A DNA stretch of 64,000 nt, taken from NCBI GenBank assembly GCA_023376005.1, contig CM042181.1, positions 26,246,042 through 26,310,041 of the forward strand, given 5' to 3'. The first letter of the stretch is position 1. Every line of letters starts with the position of its first letter. Of the stretch, positions 35,485 to 44,249 are shown piece after piece. This stretch comes from Doryteuthis pealeii (lineage: Eukaryota; Mollusca; Cephalopoda; Myopsida; Loliginidae). The notes beneath the pieces were generated by a model. It had not been told where the DNA came from, made no database searches, and saw only the letters and a program-made list of their open reading frames with translations. Both the position numbers and the translations under genes were made by a program.

Positions 35485-35657
35485 CTGATGATGATCCAAA
35501 ACGGATTGAAATATTGCAATATAAGCACATCTGTGCGTTTTTCAAATTTCTTACTCTGATTATATATATATATATATATATAATATATATAATCAGAGTA
35601 AGAAATTTGAAAATGCACAGATATATATATTTCAATCCGTTTTGGATCATCATCAGA
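35485..35657. repeat. inverted repeat around an (AT)n core, each arm with a hammerhead-like core
   Basis: The left arm (35,485-35,560) and right arm (35,590-35,657) are near reverse complements, sharing CTGATGATGATCCAAAACGG, ATTGAAATAT and TCAAATTTCTTACTCTGATT. The left arm has an extra GCAATATAAGCACATCTG. The middle is (TA)n. See the finding on hammerhead-like cores. Confidence 0.75.
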
Positions 35658-36039
35658 CATATTATATAACAATGGTTGGATATTTCCTGTAAACCAGAGC
35701 TACTCAAAGTGGTGGTACGCATACCAGTGCTGGTAAATGGTGAGTTTCTAGTTTGTGTAATGTAAAAATGAAAAATGCATAAAAATCTTTCCGTGTTGTT
35801 TAATATTATTCTGTTCACAATGCCGTGATGCAATAAAACAGATAGAAATACTTGGAACTTGATCAGAAACAAAAGCTATGCATAAACACGTTTGCTGTTG
35901 GTCTGTGGCACATTAGAAAAATACTCTGCTAATACACCACATCAGATAGTTTGGAATATAAAGAAAGGTTGAATATAGTAACTATTATCAATCCAAAGAA
36001 GGAATAGTGTTATCTGCATTATTCGGACTATTGTCCTCA

Positions 36040-36190
36040 TCTTCATTGTTATCTGTACAACGTTTCGGCCGATATGCCCTCCGGCCTTCTTCAGGTATTT
36101 CTTGTCGGACTCGGGAACCTTCTCGGACTCGGGAACTTTCTTGTCGTAGTCGGGAACCTTCCTGTCGTAATCGGGAGCCAACACGGAACT
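36040..36190 (-). repeat. Penelope-like-element-type terminal fragment (tentative)
   Basis: On the - strand it reads ACCTGAAGAAGGCCGGAGGG and then CATATCGGCCGAAACGTTGT, a hairpin-containing stretch of a style I recall from Penelope-like and related elements. Upstream on - lies a short array of TCGGGAACC/TCCGACAAG-like units. A related piece is at 35,225-35,290. The element type cannot be proved from this fragment. Confidence 0.4.
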
Positions 36191-36229
36191 TTGAACCTAA
36201 CCCTTTATTCAGTCCTCAGGGGTATCTTG

Positions 36230-36350
36230 TGTTAATTATTTTCTATGTAACTGCCGCTTGTCAGGATTGAACCTGGAATCCAGAGATAACTGTCACTTAG
36301 AACTGTCTTAACCTAACTACCTTATCCACTAGGCCATGTGACCAATGTAA
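36230..36350 (-). repeat. tRNA-derived SINE head
   Basis: On - it holds TGGCCTAGTGGATAAGG, a perfect box A, and CCAGGTTCAATCCTG, a near-perfect box B, about 55 bases apart. A cloverleaf is not complete, so it is a SINE promoter rather than a tRNA gene. Confidence 0.75.
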
Positions 36351-36419
36351 TACTAATCATCAAACCTCATCTAAAACATTCAGAGAAATATCAAAATAGG
36401 AACTTTTAAAAATTTACAC

Positions 36420-36600
36420 AAGGAACTCAGTACATTTGATTTGAATTCAGATTTTCTTCTTCTGGACCGGTTGTCATAGCAAGGCTAAAGAGCCCAGTGT
36501 ACCTTACTATTTTAAGAACTGGAGCCTCACCATCAGATGTAGCTTAGTGTCATGCCCGGGATACACATTGGGGGGGGGTGTTCTTAGACCGGTCGACAGG
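36420..36600. repeat. dispersed repeat module (CCTCACCATCAGATG family)
   Basis: It contains TTCTGGACCGGTTGTCATAG (as in the SINE family at 12,940) and GAGCCTCACCATCAGATGTA (as at 17,450 and 47,530). Confidence 0.55.
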
Positions 36601-36645
36601 GTAATCAGATTGATTTAGTGATTTAGTATATAATTGTATACTTAC

Positions 36646-36791
36646 TGATTGAAGAGAGGGTTAACAGCTGAAGCGACGCTTGGGTCAGCACCCTGGTGCT
36701 CTACTCGCCTCAAAGTATCGCCTTCGAATGTCATGTTGATTTCGCCGAGTTCTCGTTCAGCTTCATCGGCCGGAACGTACATATTCAAGGA
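36646..36791 (-). CDS. cadherin-like membrane protein, cytoplasmic exon 7
   Basis: On - the acceptor (T tract, GCAG) precedes TCC TTG AAT, and the donor GTAAGTAT follows at 36,645. It is 146 bp: 48 codons plus CA. The product reads SLNMYVPADEAERELGEINM and continues with TFEGDTLRRVEH and ADPSVASAVNPLFN. This is an acidic, tyrosine-containing cytoplasmic segment; NPLF looks like a short linear motif. Frame is open and phases match both neighbours (phase 0 in, two bases out). Codon use is GC-richer than the flanks, as expected for a real exon. Confidence 0.85.
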
Positions 36792-36939
36792 CTGCAAAAA
36801 AAAAAAAGTTTAAAATATTTTCAAATTAGCAGAACCCCAACAAAACAAAACAAAAACAATTTGTTCCTTTGATTCCCCAGGGTGTGGTACCCCCATCTTT
36901 GGGTGGGACTGATTTTACCTATTCACTACAAAGTATTCT

Positions 36940-37260
36940 AAAAAGTTTTTGATATTTGATAGGTTGGTTGGTTGGCTGGATTAATGGCATACGAACATTT
37001 GCAATTTGAAGAATACGATCGGGACAATCATATAGTTGCGTGGACTGATCGGATGGGTCTTTCCAATCGCCCGTCTAGCCCAATAGCCAAAGCGGACTAT
37101 TGCATGTCACGGGATCCCAACTCATAGACCACTAAGCCACCACAATCTTGTCCTCAGACATTACGGGACGTCACCCACAGCCAACAGGTGGCTCTACGGG
37201 GGTGGGTGGGGTGGTCCTACCCCTATGCAGAGGGCCAGTCGGCGTATTCTATAGCTCTGC
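36940..37260 (-). repeat. dispersed repeat with tRNA-like box A (GGTTGG/CCCGTCTAGCC family)
   Basis: On - it reads TTGTGGTGGCTTAGTGGTCT (box A), then TGTGACATGCAATAGTCCGC-like and CTATTGGGCTAGACGGGCG blocks. The same blocks recur at 39,700-39,800, 41,095-41,390, 45,540-45,850, 47,600-47,790 and 48,060-48,240. On + it also carries GGCCAGTCGGCGTATTCTAT near 37,231. Confidence 0.65.
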
Positions 37261-37365
37261 CCGACAGAAAAAAAAACAAGATCTTTTCAGAGAGTAACTC
37301 AATGTTTCTGTATTTTATCAATATAATATTGAAACTATTTGAACCACAAAAGAACTGAATTATTA

Positions 37366-37413
37366 AATATCCCATCACTTTTGTTAAGATGAAAAAATAT
37401 CTCACAGGTATAT
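37366..37413. repeat. about 45-bp direct repeat, copy 2
   Basis: Same as 34,150-34,197; see there. Confidence 0.7.
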
Positions 37414-37424
37414 TTTTTTTATTT

Positions 37425-37580
37425 GCGTCTGTGTTCCCATACTAAGCAACAAATGGGTATCTCACGAGATGAGCTAGATTAGCCAACAATTGTTTCTGAG
37501 TTCGATTCTCACTGGGTGTCCCATACTTATGGCATTGTGCCACAACTAGGCTAACGTTTGTAAATATCTACTTAACAAAA
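37425..37580 (+). repeat. tRNA-derived SINE-like head
   Basis: It contains GAGTTCGATTCTCACTGGG (box B) preceded by GTATCTCACGAGATGAGCTA (degenerate box A region) at tRNA-like spacing. It does not fold into a full tRNA. Confidence 0.6.
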
Positions 37581-38275
37581 AATGTTAATAATAATAATCT
37601 ATTATATTAATAATGGGGATTGGGTGTATTTCGGTATGTAACCAATACTACGTCACAATATTCTTAATGATTGCATAAGTCTATTAATGGGTATTTAATT
37701 CATAGTCAAAATCGTTAATAGATAGAATAAAGAACATCCCTGTGTTATATGCACTCAAAATTTGATTAAGCAATTTAAAAATTGTTTTTAACCTCATCTT
37801 TTTTTTTCTAGTTACAAGAAGTTAATTAAAAAGTTTACAAATAAGTAGATACCTACAATTTTGTGTAAAATTTATGTGCAAAATATTCAAAATAATTATA
37901 TAATAGATGTACGCAACATTTTAATTGAATGAGACAGAACTAAGTTTCTATTTCCAGTTGTTTTATATTTTTTTATCATTTAATAAATTTGATGAAAAAA
38001 ACAATAACAAAAAACAAAAAATGAAAAAGAATAAAAAAATAGAAAAAGGAAAAAGAAAGAAAAAGAAAGAAAAAAAAAAACAAAAGAAAAAGAAAAAAAA
38101 GAAAGAAAGAAGAATGACAGGTTCGAATTTCAAGTGAATATTTTGAAAATTTTGCCTATATTTTTATTTGTTAATCCATGTTAGGAAACTTAATTCGTTT
38201 CCATTGAAGAGGCCGACAAAATTATTAAAATAGAAATGAAATTATAAAATTGAACAAACTATTGTGAAACAAAAG
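37581..38275. other. AT-rich intron DNA with an A-rich tract
   Basis: The stretch 38,000-38,110 is an A-rich (AAAAAG/AAAGAA)n tract that gives a lysine-only open frame. No gene was recognised. Confidence 0.65.
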
Positions 38276-38319
38276 TCTAACAAGATGGCGGCCAGACGCT
38301 TTTGCACGCAACAAGGTAT

Positions 38320-38460
38320 TAAAAGCGAATTCTGCCCTACTATTCACTTATACTCATAGAGAAGTGATGGATTCATGCATTTCCTAGGGGAAGTGAAGTA
38401 CAAACTTGGCTTATTAAGCCCATTTTTACACCGATAAGCATTACGCCACAGGTACTCCCC
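38320..38460 (-). repeat. tRNA-derived SINE-like repeat
   Basis: On - it has TGGCGTAATGCTTATCGG (box-A-like) and TGCATGAATCCATCAC (box-B-like), then TGAGTATAAGTGAATAGTAG, resembling the family at 14,805 in layout. Confidence 0.5.
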
Positions 38461-38524
38461 TCGCCAAAGAGAAATGAAGGAAACCAAGGAAGATAAAAAC
38501 GTCAAAATATACAAAAAAATCGGG

Positions 38525-38526
<2 letters not shown>

Positions 38527-38594
<68 letters not shown>

Positions 38595-38795
38595 TCTAAG
38601 AAAGAATGAAAAAATGTAATTAAGAAACAGGTGTAAAAGTCATAGGAAAGACGCCAAACAGAAAATGAAGGAAAAAGGATTGGAGAAAGAAAGAAAGAAG
38701 AAAGGGTTTAAATGAATGAGGAAAGAAAGGGTTTAAAGGAATGAGAATAGAAAGTAAAATAAAAGGAGAAAATTAGAGAGATAGAAAAAACAACC

Positions 38796-38852
<57 letters not shown>

Positions 38853-38934
38853 TAAACAGAGGATAAAAAATGAAAAGCAGGCAAAAAAAGCTGTTCTACG
38901 TGTGCACACACACGTGTGTATGATTATATATATG

Positions 38935-38980
<46 letters not shown>

Positions 38981-38990
38981 AACTTGTATC

Positions 38991-39042
<52 letters not shown>
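38527..39042. repeat. cluster of (GA)n, (TA)n and (GT)n microsatellites
   Basis: (GA)n at 38,527-38,590, 38,803-38,846 and 39,001-39,041, (TA)n at 38,938-38,965 and (TG)n at 38,965-38,980. They give open frames of serine/leucine or arginine/glutamate repeats that are not genes. Confidence 0.95.
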
Positions 39043-39044
<2 letters not shown>

Positions 39045-39334
39045 CAGCTCTTCCCGAGTGTTACATCCCTCTCCACCCCCCAAACTTTGGAGTTGTCTAT
39101 TCGCCAACTAAGCTGATTGACTGGTTTTCCTATGTTGGCACAGCATTGGACCTGTTCAAATATTGAATAAACGAAACGTCACAAGAATGGAATTTAGGAA
39201 GGTCAGGTGATTTCTTAAACCAGATCAGCTAAACAGCAAAACTTTGCCCTTTCATAGTTACTTAAATCAGAACGTGTTCACGCTAGAATCTAATGTCATG
39301 TGACTAAATCTCATAGCCAATGTCTTCTGTATCT

Positions 39335-39412
39335 ATGCACAGATTTTGATCACTAGTTCGATTTGTCAATACAGAAATATCGAACTAGTGTTCAAAATCT
39401 GTTAAGTGAAAA
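39335..39412. repeat. fold-back repeat with about 25-bp arms
   Basis: CAGATTTTGATCACTAGTTC and GAACTAGTGTTCAAAATCTG face each other over a short loop (ATTTGTCAATACAGAAATAT between). It could be a tiny MITE. Confidence 0.65.
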
Positions 39413-39454
39413 GAAAACGACCTTAAAAAAATAAATAAATAGATTCGTCTAAAC

Positions 39455-39800
39455 TTCATTGAAAATAAATATAAAAGGACCAATGATCTGGTATCCCGAG
39501 TAAAATTATCTTATTTTTATCCTATCAGCTCCGTGAGGATTCTGGATGCCGTCTAGAGGACTTAACGAGTGTGATAGCTAAAAATGAATATAAAAAAGAC
39601 TAGTGATCTGAGTAAAATTAGTTATTTACCGAGCTGATGGGATTATCGATTTTATTCAGGATCTCAGATTACTAGTCCTTTTATATTTAATTCCTCTAGT
39701 GTCCCAAAAGCTAAAGAGAACTGTTGAATGTCACTGGATCACTTAGTTCCCAAGTCATAGACACCTCAGCCACCACAATCCTGTCCTCAGACATTAAGAG
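39455..39800. repeat. second fold-back plus SINE-related block
   Basis: AAAAGGACCAATGATCTG at 39,474 and GATTACTAGTCCTTTT at about 39,666 are imperfect inverted matches, and a middle copy with GACTAGTGATCTGAGTAAAA lies at 39,599. After it comes the GACACCTCAGCCACCACAAT block of the family at 36,940. Confidence 0.5.
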
Positions 39801-39926
39801 TCTCCACCCACATCCAACAGAATTAATCAAATATAAATGAAATGGAACAAACTATTGTGGAATAAAAGTCTAACAATACTTTTTCTTTGGCCATTGGGAC
39901 ACTAGAGGACTTAAATGATACGTTTT

Positions 39927-39927
39927 G

Positions 39928-39974
<47 letters not shown>
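39927..39974. repeat. (ATT)n microsatellite
   Basis: About sixteen ATT units; a shorter run lies at 40,057-40,073. Confidence 0.95.
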
Positions 39975-39975
<1 letters not shown>

Positions 39976-40094
39976 TACTCCTTTTGAGTTTTCACATCAG
40001 CATTAGCTGATGGTCTTTCACTGGAGTCTGAGTGACAGCAAGTCTCCTCAGGTCTTATTATTATTATTATTATTGAATGAGTGAAGGAGAAAGT

Positions 40095-40310
40095 GTTTTT
40101 CTCTGGGAGAGTGTAGTGGGAATACTGTTATACCCGAACAGCAGCGTATAAGAACCCGGCTGTGTCTGGTCTACCTAGATTGAACGAGGCAGGAGTAACG
40201 CGGTACCGTCTCGATTCAGGTGTCTGAATGTATAAAAAGTCGTGTGGGCTGTGAGATTAATAAAAGGACGAATTTTCTGCATCGTTAGAATAAGCTGAAA
40301 TTTTCCGCCT
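40095..40310 (-). repeat. copy of the tRNA-related repeat at 16,390
   Basis: It shares GGACGAATTTTCTGCATCGTTAG-like, GTCTCGATTCAGGTG and AGAACCCGGCTGTGTCTGG blocks with 16,390-16,620 in the same orientation, with clear divergence. A further block (GTGTTACCAACTTTGCAGGT) at 40,358 matches 16,920. Confidence 0.65.
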
Positions 40311-40398
40311 CGGACTTAAAGAAATGACCTTATACCATCAATGAATTTAGAAGTCGCCTGTGTTACCAACTTTGCAGGTGATTTTTTGGCTTAGTCGT

Positions 40399-40401
<3 letters not shown>

Positions 40402-40465
<64 letters not shown>
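40402..40465. repeat. (GA)n microsatellite
   Basis: About 32 GA units, ending some 40 bases from the splice donor of the exon at 40,504. Confidence 0.95.
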
Positions 40466-40469
<4 letters not shown>

Positions 40470-40503
40470 AAAAATAAAAAAACAGATTGAAATAATTAAT
40501 TAC

Positions 40504-40600
40504 CTGAGTTTCGAATTTTTTCAAACTTGGTGGTGACATGAAATCTGTTGGTTCATTAGCCAAATGGTGAAGTCTATATTGGTTCAAATATTTTGTGTAT
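40504..40600 (-). CDS. cadherin-like membrane protein, juxtamembrane cytoplasmic exon 6
   Basis: On - a long T tract and CAG precede the A that completes AGA (R) with the AG left by the exon at 41,819. It then reads YTKYLNQYRLHHLANEPTDF and MSPPSLKKFETQ, and ends at CAG|GTAATT. It is 97 bp: one base and 32 codons. The basic, tyrosine-rich start directly after the membrane helix fits a cytoplasmic stop-transfer segment. Splice phases fit on both sides and the frame is open. Confidence 0.85.
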
Positions 40601-41094
40601 CTGAAAAAAAAAAAAAAAGAAGATTTCCAGAATTTTAAGGATTCAGAATAATACTTAAAGGTGAAGAACAATAATAAAAGAAATACAGTGGTACCTTGAC
40701 TTACGAGTGCCCCAGTGTATGAGTTTTTTTTTGAGTTACGAGTTCTCAATCGGTTGATATTTTGAGGTACGAATAAGCTTCAGATACGCTCATGTTGATA
40801 AATAAACACTATTTATGTTTCCAAATTTATCATGCCAAAAAATATTATTCCTAAAAAGTAAACATTGAAATATTACAGTACATAATTCCTTACATTCTTA
40901 TATATTCCTGTTTACTAGTAATAACTATAATTATGCTATCTTCATTGATTTCGTCAAGAGGGAAGACTTTCTGAATGATCGATTTGAGATTTTCCGCACA
41001 ACCTTACCTGCAATTTTACTCATGATAGATATTACATTTGCATGTCATATCATATTTAATAGTAACCATTTTAAAGTAGATTTGTCTCACTCAA

Positions 41095-41390
41095 CCACCG
41101 CCTTCTAGTTCCCATATGATAAAAAGGGTTGGGGCTTGTCATAGGGGCAGTAGTGCTGTGACAATCATATAGATGCTAGGACTTGACATAGCCAGCTGAT
41201 TGTTCGGAGGGAGCCTCTCCGACCGACAGTCTAGCCTAAGTAAGGGCCAAAGTGGTATTGCATGTTATGGACTAGTCATCCACCAGGATTCCGTCCTCAA
41301 GCATCACGGGTCGCCACACACGGGGTGTCTAACCCCTCTGCAGGGGTGTAATCGGTGTATTCTAAAGCCCCACCGACAGGGCTAAGGGAG
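41095..41390. repeat. dispersed repeat (CCCGTCTAGCC family)
   Basis: It has CACCGCCTTCTAGTTCCCAT, ATATGATAAAAAGGGTTGGG, GACAATCATATAGATGCTAG, CCAAAGTGGTATTGCATGTT and CATCACGGGTCGCCACACAC in order. The same order is seen at 45,560-45,855. Confidence 0.75.
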
Positions 41391-41567
41391 ATTTTGAGAG
41401 TAGATTAACCATAGAGAAATGAGATTTGAATCGAGATTTGAAAATAACAGGCAAACTGAAGAATATTCAAAATGTTCGCGGTTCAGAAGGTTCAAAAAAT
41501 GAGAATATGTACCCTTGAATTTTAGCATCGATTTATCAATGTAATAATTTCCTGACATCAATGTAAG

Positions 41568-41812
41568 AGAACGGACTCAACTTGGACGGCTCAAGGGAAC
41601 GGGCTCAACTTGGCCAGCCTATGGGAAAGGACCCAACTTGGACAGGCCAAAAGGAACGGGCCCAACTTGGCCAGCCCAAGGGAACGGGTTCAACCTGGCC
41701 AGCCCAAGGGAACGTGCTCAACTTGGCCAGCCCAAGGGAACGGGCACAACTTGGCCAGTCCAAAAGAACGTACATAATTTAACCAGTCCAAAAGAACGGC
41801 GTAAAAGAACGT
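41568..41812. repeat. 28-bp minisatellite next to a splice donor
   Basis: About eight to nine units of the type GGCTCAACTTGGCCAG + CCCAAGGGAACG, with the last units decayed to CCAAAAGAACG. The unit length is not a multiple of three, so the open frames on + change frame from unit to unit. The array ends within a few bases of the donor of exon 5 (41,818 on the - strand). Confidence 0.92.
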
Positions 41813-41818
41813 ACTCAC

Positions 41819-42028
41819 CTTGACCATGTAAAGAGAACAACGATGATTCCAATAAGACAGAGAAGAATGATGATGGCGGCCAGAGCAACAAGTGCTGCCC
41901 AGGGGTCATCCATCCACCAGATATAACTTTTTGTCCTCATCACTGAAGTCTGTGGTAAATATCCAATGATTTCAGAATCTTTTTCTTTTATTCCAATGTT
42001 GTCACTTATTTTGCCTTTGACGTCTTGA
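41819..42028 (-). CDS. cadherin-like membrane protein, transmembrane exon 5
   Basis: On - the acceptor (CTCTCTTTCCAG) precedes T CAA GAC and the donor is AG|GTGAGTAC. It is 210 bp: one base, 69 codons, two bases. It reads QDVKGKISDNIGIKEKDSEI, then a segment ending in WWMDDPW, then the hydrophobic helix AALVALAAIIILLCLIGIIV and VLFTWS. So residues before WWMDDPW are extracellular and the roughly 24-residue helix is a single membrane span. The layout (extracellular region, one span, basic tail, PDZ-type end) and the preceding exons fit a cadherin-superfamily protein, perhaps cadherin-23-like; the specific subfamily is a guess. Confidence 0.85.
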
Positions 42029-42223
42029 CTGGAAAGAGAGAAAAGAAAAAAAAACGAAATTAGAGGAAATGAAGATGGCAAACTGGTGTGAGACGGACAC
42101 GAAAGACGGACAAATGTTCATTAAGATTATAGATTATTATCAGAGACATTAAACGAAAAGTTGCTAAATAGAAAATCTGATGTAAGAAAATAGTAATAGT
42201 ACCTATTACTATTTTCGCCCCCC

Positions 42224-42225
<2 letters not shown>

Positions 42226-42273
<48 letters not shown>

Positions 42274-42463
42274 GGTGTGTGTGTGTCAACGGTGCTTGGT
42301 AACTGTCAGTTTCTCGCCAGTGCGATCATCTCTCTCACACACACGTGTGTGTGTGTGTGTGTGTGTGTGTATAGCTCCGAAAATAGTAACAGTACCTCCT
42401 ACATCAGATTTCTCACCTGTGCGATCATCTCTCACAAACACAAATACACACACACACACACAC

Positions 42464-42519
<56 letters not shown>

Positions 42520-42522
42520 GCG
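42226..42522. repeat. (AT)n, (GT)n and (CA)n microsatellite cluster
   Basis: (AT)n at 42,227-42,266 and 42,470-42,520, (GT)n at 42,342-42,371 and (CA)n at 42,437-42,464. Two similar blocks with CTCACC(T/A)GTGCGATCATCTC flank them, suggesting a duplicated unit. Confidence 0.9.
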
Positions 42523-42654
42523 TGCATCTGTCATATAACGGCCTGCTTTTACTCATAATAGTTGTTACATTTGAATATCATTTTTATACAACTATTATGG
42601 GACGGAAGCAGTAATATAAAAAGCTATCAAATAAAAACGAACATAGGTGCATAA

Positions 42655-42960
42655 TATCAAGTGGAAAAGAAAGAAAGAAAGAAGAAAAAAGAACTAAAAA
42701 GAAAAAGAAAGAAAAAAGCGAAAAAAATGAAAAAGAACAAAAAAATGAAAAAAAATGAACGAAATAAAAAAGTGACGATAAAATTAAAAAAAAATAAAAA
42801 AAAACAAAAAACAAAAAGAAAAAAGACCCGAAAGAAGTTTTCAGTTTGAATGACACTATATCTGAAACAATTATTTGCAAATTGCAGAATCAATGAGATG
42901 CGTTCATAATACAAACAATAAAAAAAATAAATAAATAAATATAAAATGAAATGAAAAAAT
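42655..42960. repeat. A-rich (AAAAAG)n tract
   Basis: Long A-rich stretch with G spacing at 42,660-42,830 and (AAAT)n at 42,920-42,945. Phenylalanine- or lysine-rich open frames on either strand are consequences of composition. Confidence 0.9.
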
Positions 42961-43323
42961 GTACCAACCAATTTTCAAGTCTCCAATTTCTAAAGTATAT
43001 CGAGCTTCAAAAATCGCATTTATCGTTTTTTGTTTAAAATCATAAAAACTGCCTCAATGGATGAATATCCGAAAAGAATATCCAAAAGAAAATCTGTCTT
43101 GACAAGTCCAGGACTTCAAATGTAATCAGGTCTTGATTTTACTAAATTGATATTTTTTACCTGTGGTGGATTGTGTGTAGGCTGTGAGATTTGTTGAGGG
43201 AGAGGGTGAGAGAGGGGTAGGGTTGTTTTGCCTTATTGCAACTGGTTTGACCACAGTGCGGCGGAGTTAACATTGTGGGTCAGGAGGTTAGGCTTAGTTG
43301 AAAGGAATAGGTGAGGCCAAAAA

Positions 43324-43326
<3 letters not shown>

Positions 43327-43383
<57 letters not shown>

Positions 43384-43601
43384 GAGGAGAGAGAGAAGGG
43401 GGGAGAAGGCCAGTGTTGATGCATGCCGGGAAGGGTGAGACACTTTAAGTTTTGTACGCATGCGTATAAGAGTGAAAAAAAAGAATTGTCAGCTGCAGAT
43501 TTGAAGTGAGATGACGAAGAGGGAGGGGGAAGACAAGAGGAAGGACGTATAGCAAAGAGAGGTAAAAATGTCTTCTTTCGTTCGGTGATTGGTTGGGGGG
43601 G

Positions 43602-43669
<68 letters not shown>
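43327..43669. repeat. (GA)n microsatellites
   Basis: (GA)n at 43,327-43,398 with small interruptions and at 43,606-43,669. A 199-codon - strand open frame spans both and is a Ser-Leu repeat artefact of (TC)n. Confidence 0.92.
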
Positions 43670-43671
<2 letters not shown>

Positions 43672-43939
43672 GAATTGGGGATGGGGAAAACATTAAGGAA
43701 TCTTTCTGCTACAACTATTTCCAGAAGATGTTTGCATAGGTTTTTATTTACATTCTTATTAAGAGTAAATACCATTTTAATAAAAGACGAAGGCGTTGGT
43801 TGGATTCCAGTCACGTTGAACGTAAAAACCAAAGACCATCCCCCAAATAATTAAAAAAAAAAAAAACTTTGAAAATTACCATTTCATTTTTTAAATATTG
43901 TGCAAACTTTTGTGTCAGTCCTTGACCAAAGGATTTCTG

Positions 43940-44245
43940 GCGCCCCGGCCAAGTCTGAAAATTGGCGCCCTGGGCAAGTCTGAACATTGGCGCACTGGGC
44001 AAGTCTGATCATTACCCCCCCGGTAAATCTGAACATTGACACCCTGGGTAAATCTGAACATTGGCGCCCGGGGCAAGTTTGAACATTGACACCCTGGGCA
44101 AGTTTGAACATTGATGCCCTGGGCAAGTTTGAACATTGACGCCCTGGGCAAGTTTGAACATTGACGCCCTGGGTAAATCTGAACATTGGCGCCCTGGGCA
44201 AGTTTGAACATTGGCGCCCTGGGCAAATCTGAACATTGGCACCCT
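43940..44245. repeat. 25-bp minisatellite, about 12 units
   Basis: The unit is GAACATTGACGCCCTGGGC + AAGTTT with variants (GGTAAATCT, GGCGCCC). Because 25 is not a multiple of three, every third unit returns to the same frame, and all three - strand frames stay open for 76-121 codons. Its last unit, GGCACCCTTCAAAG, is where the mirrored copy reaches the end of the window (64,000). Confidence 0.93.
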
Positions 44246-44249
44246 TCAA

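Noticed and set aside
41582..41823. Open frames with repeated NLASPRERAQLGQ-like peptide on +
   Set aside because: A 28-bp minisatellite in an intron; the frame changes from unit to unit.
43233..43832. 199-codon open frame on the - strand
   Set aside because: It runs through two (TC)n microsatellites and encodes long Ser-Leu repeats; no domain and no coding bias outside the repeats.
43320..44245. CRISPR array
   Set aside because: Repeats are head-to-tail without unique spacers and the DNA is eukaryotic.
43884..44249. Cysteine-containing repeat protein of 121 codons
   Set aside because: Produced by a 25-bp minisatellite open in three frames; no start context or splice logic and it lies in an intron of the - strand gene.
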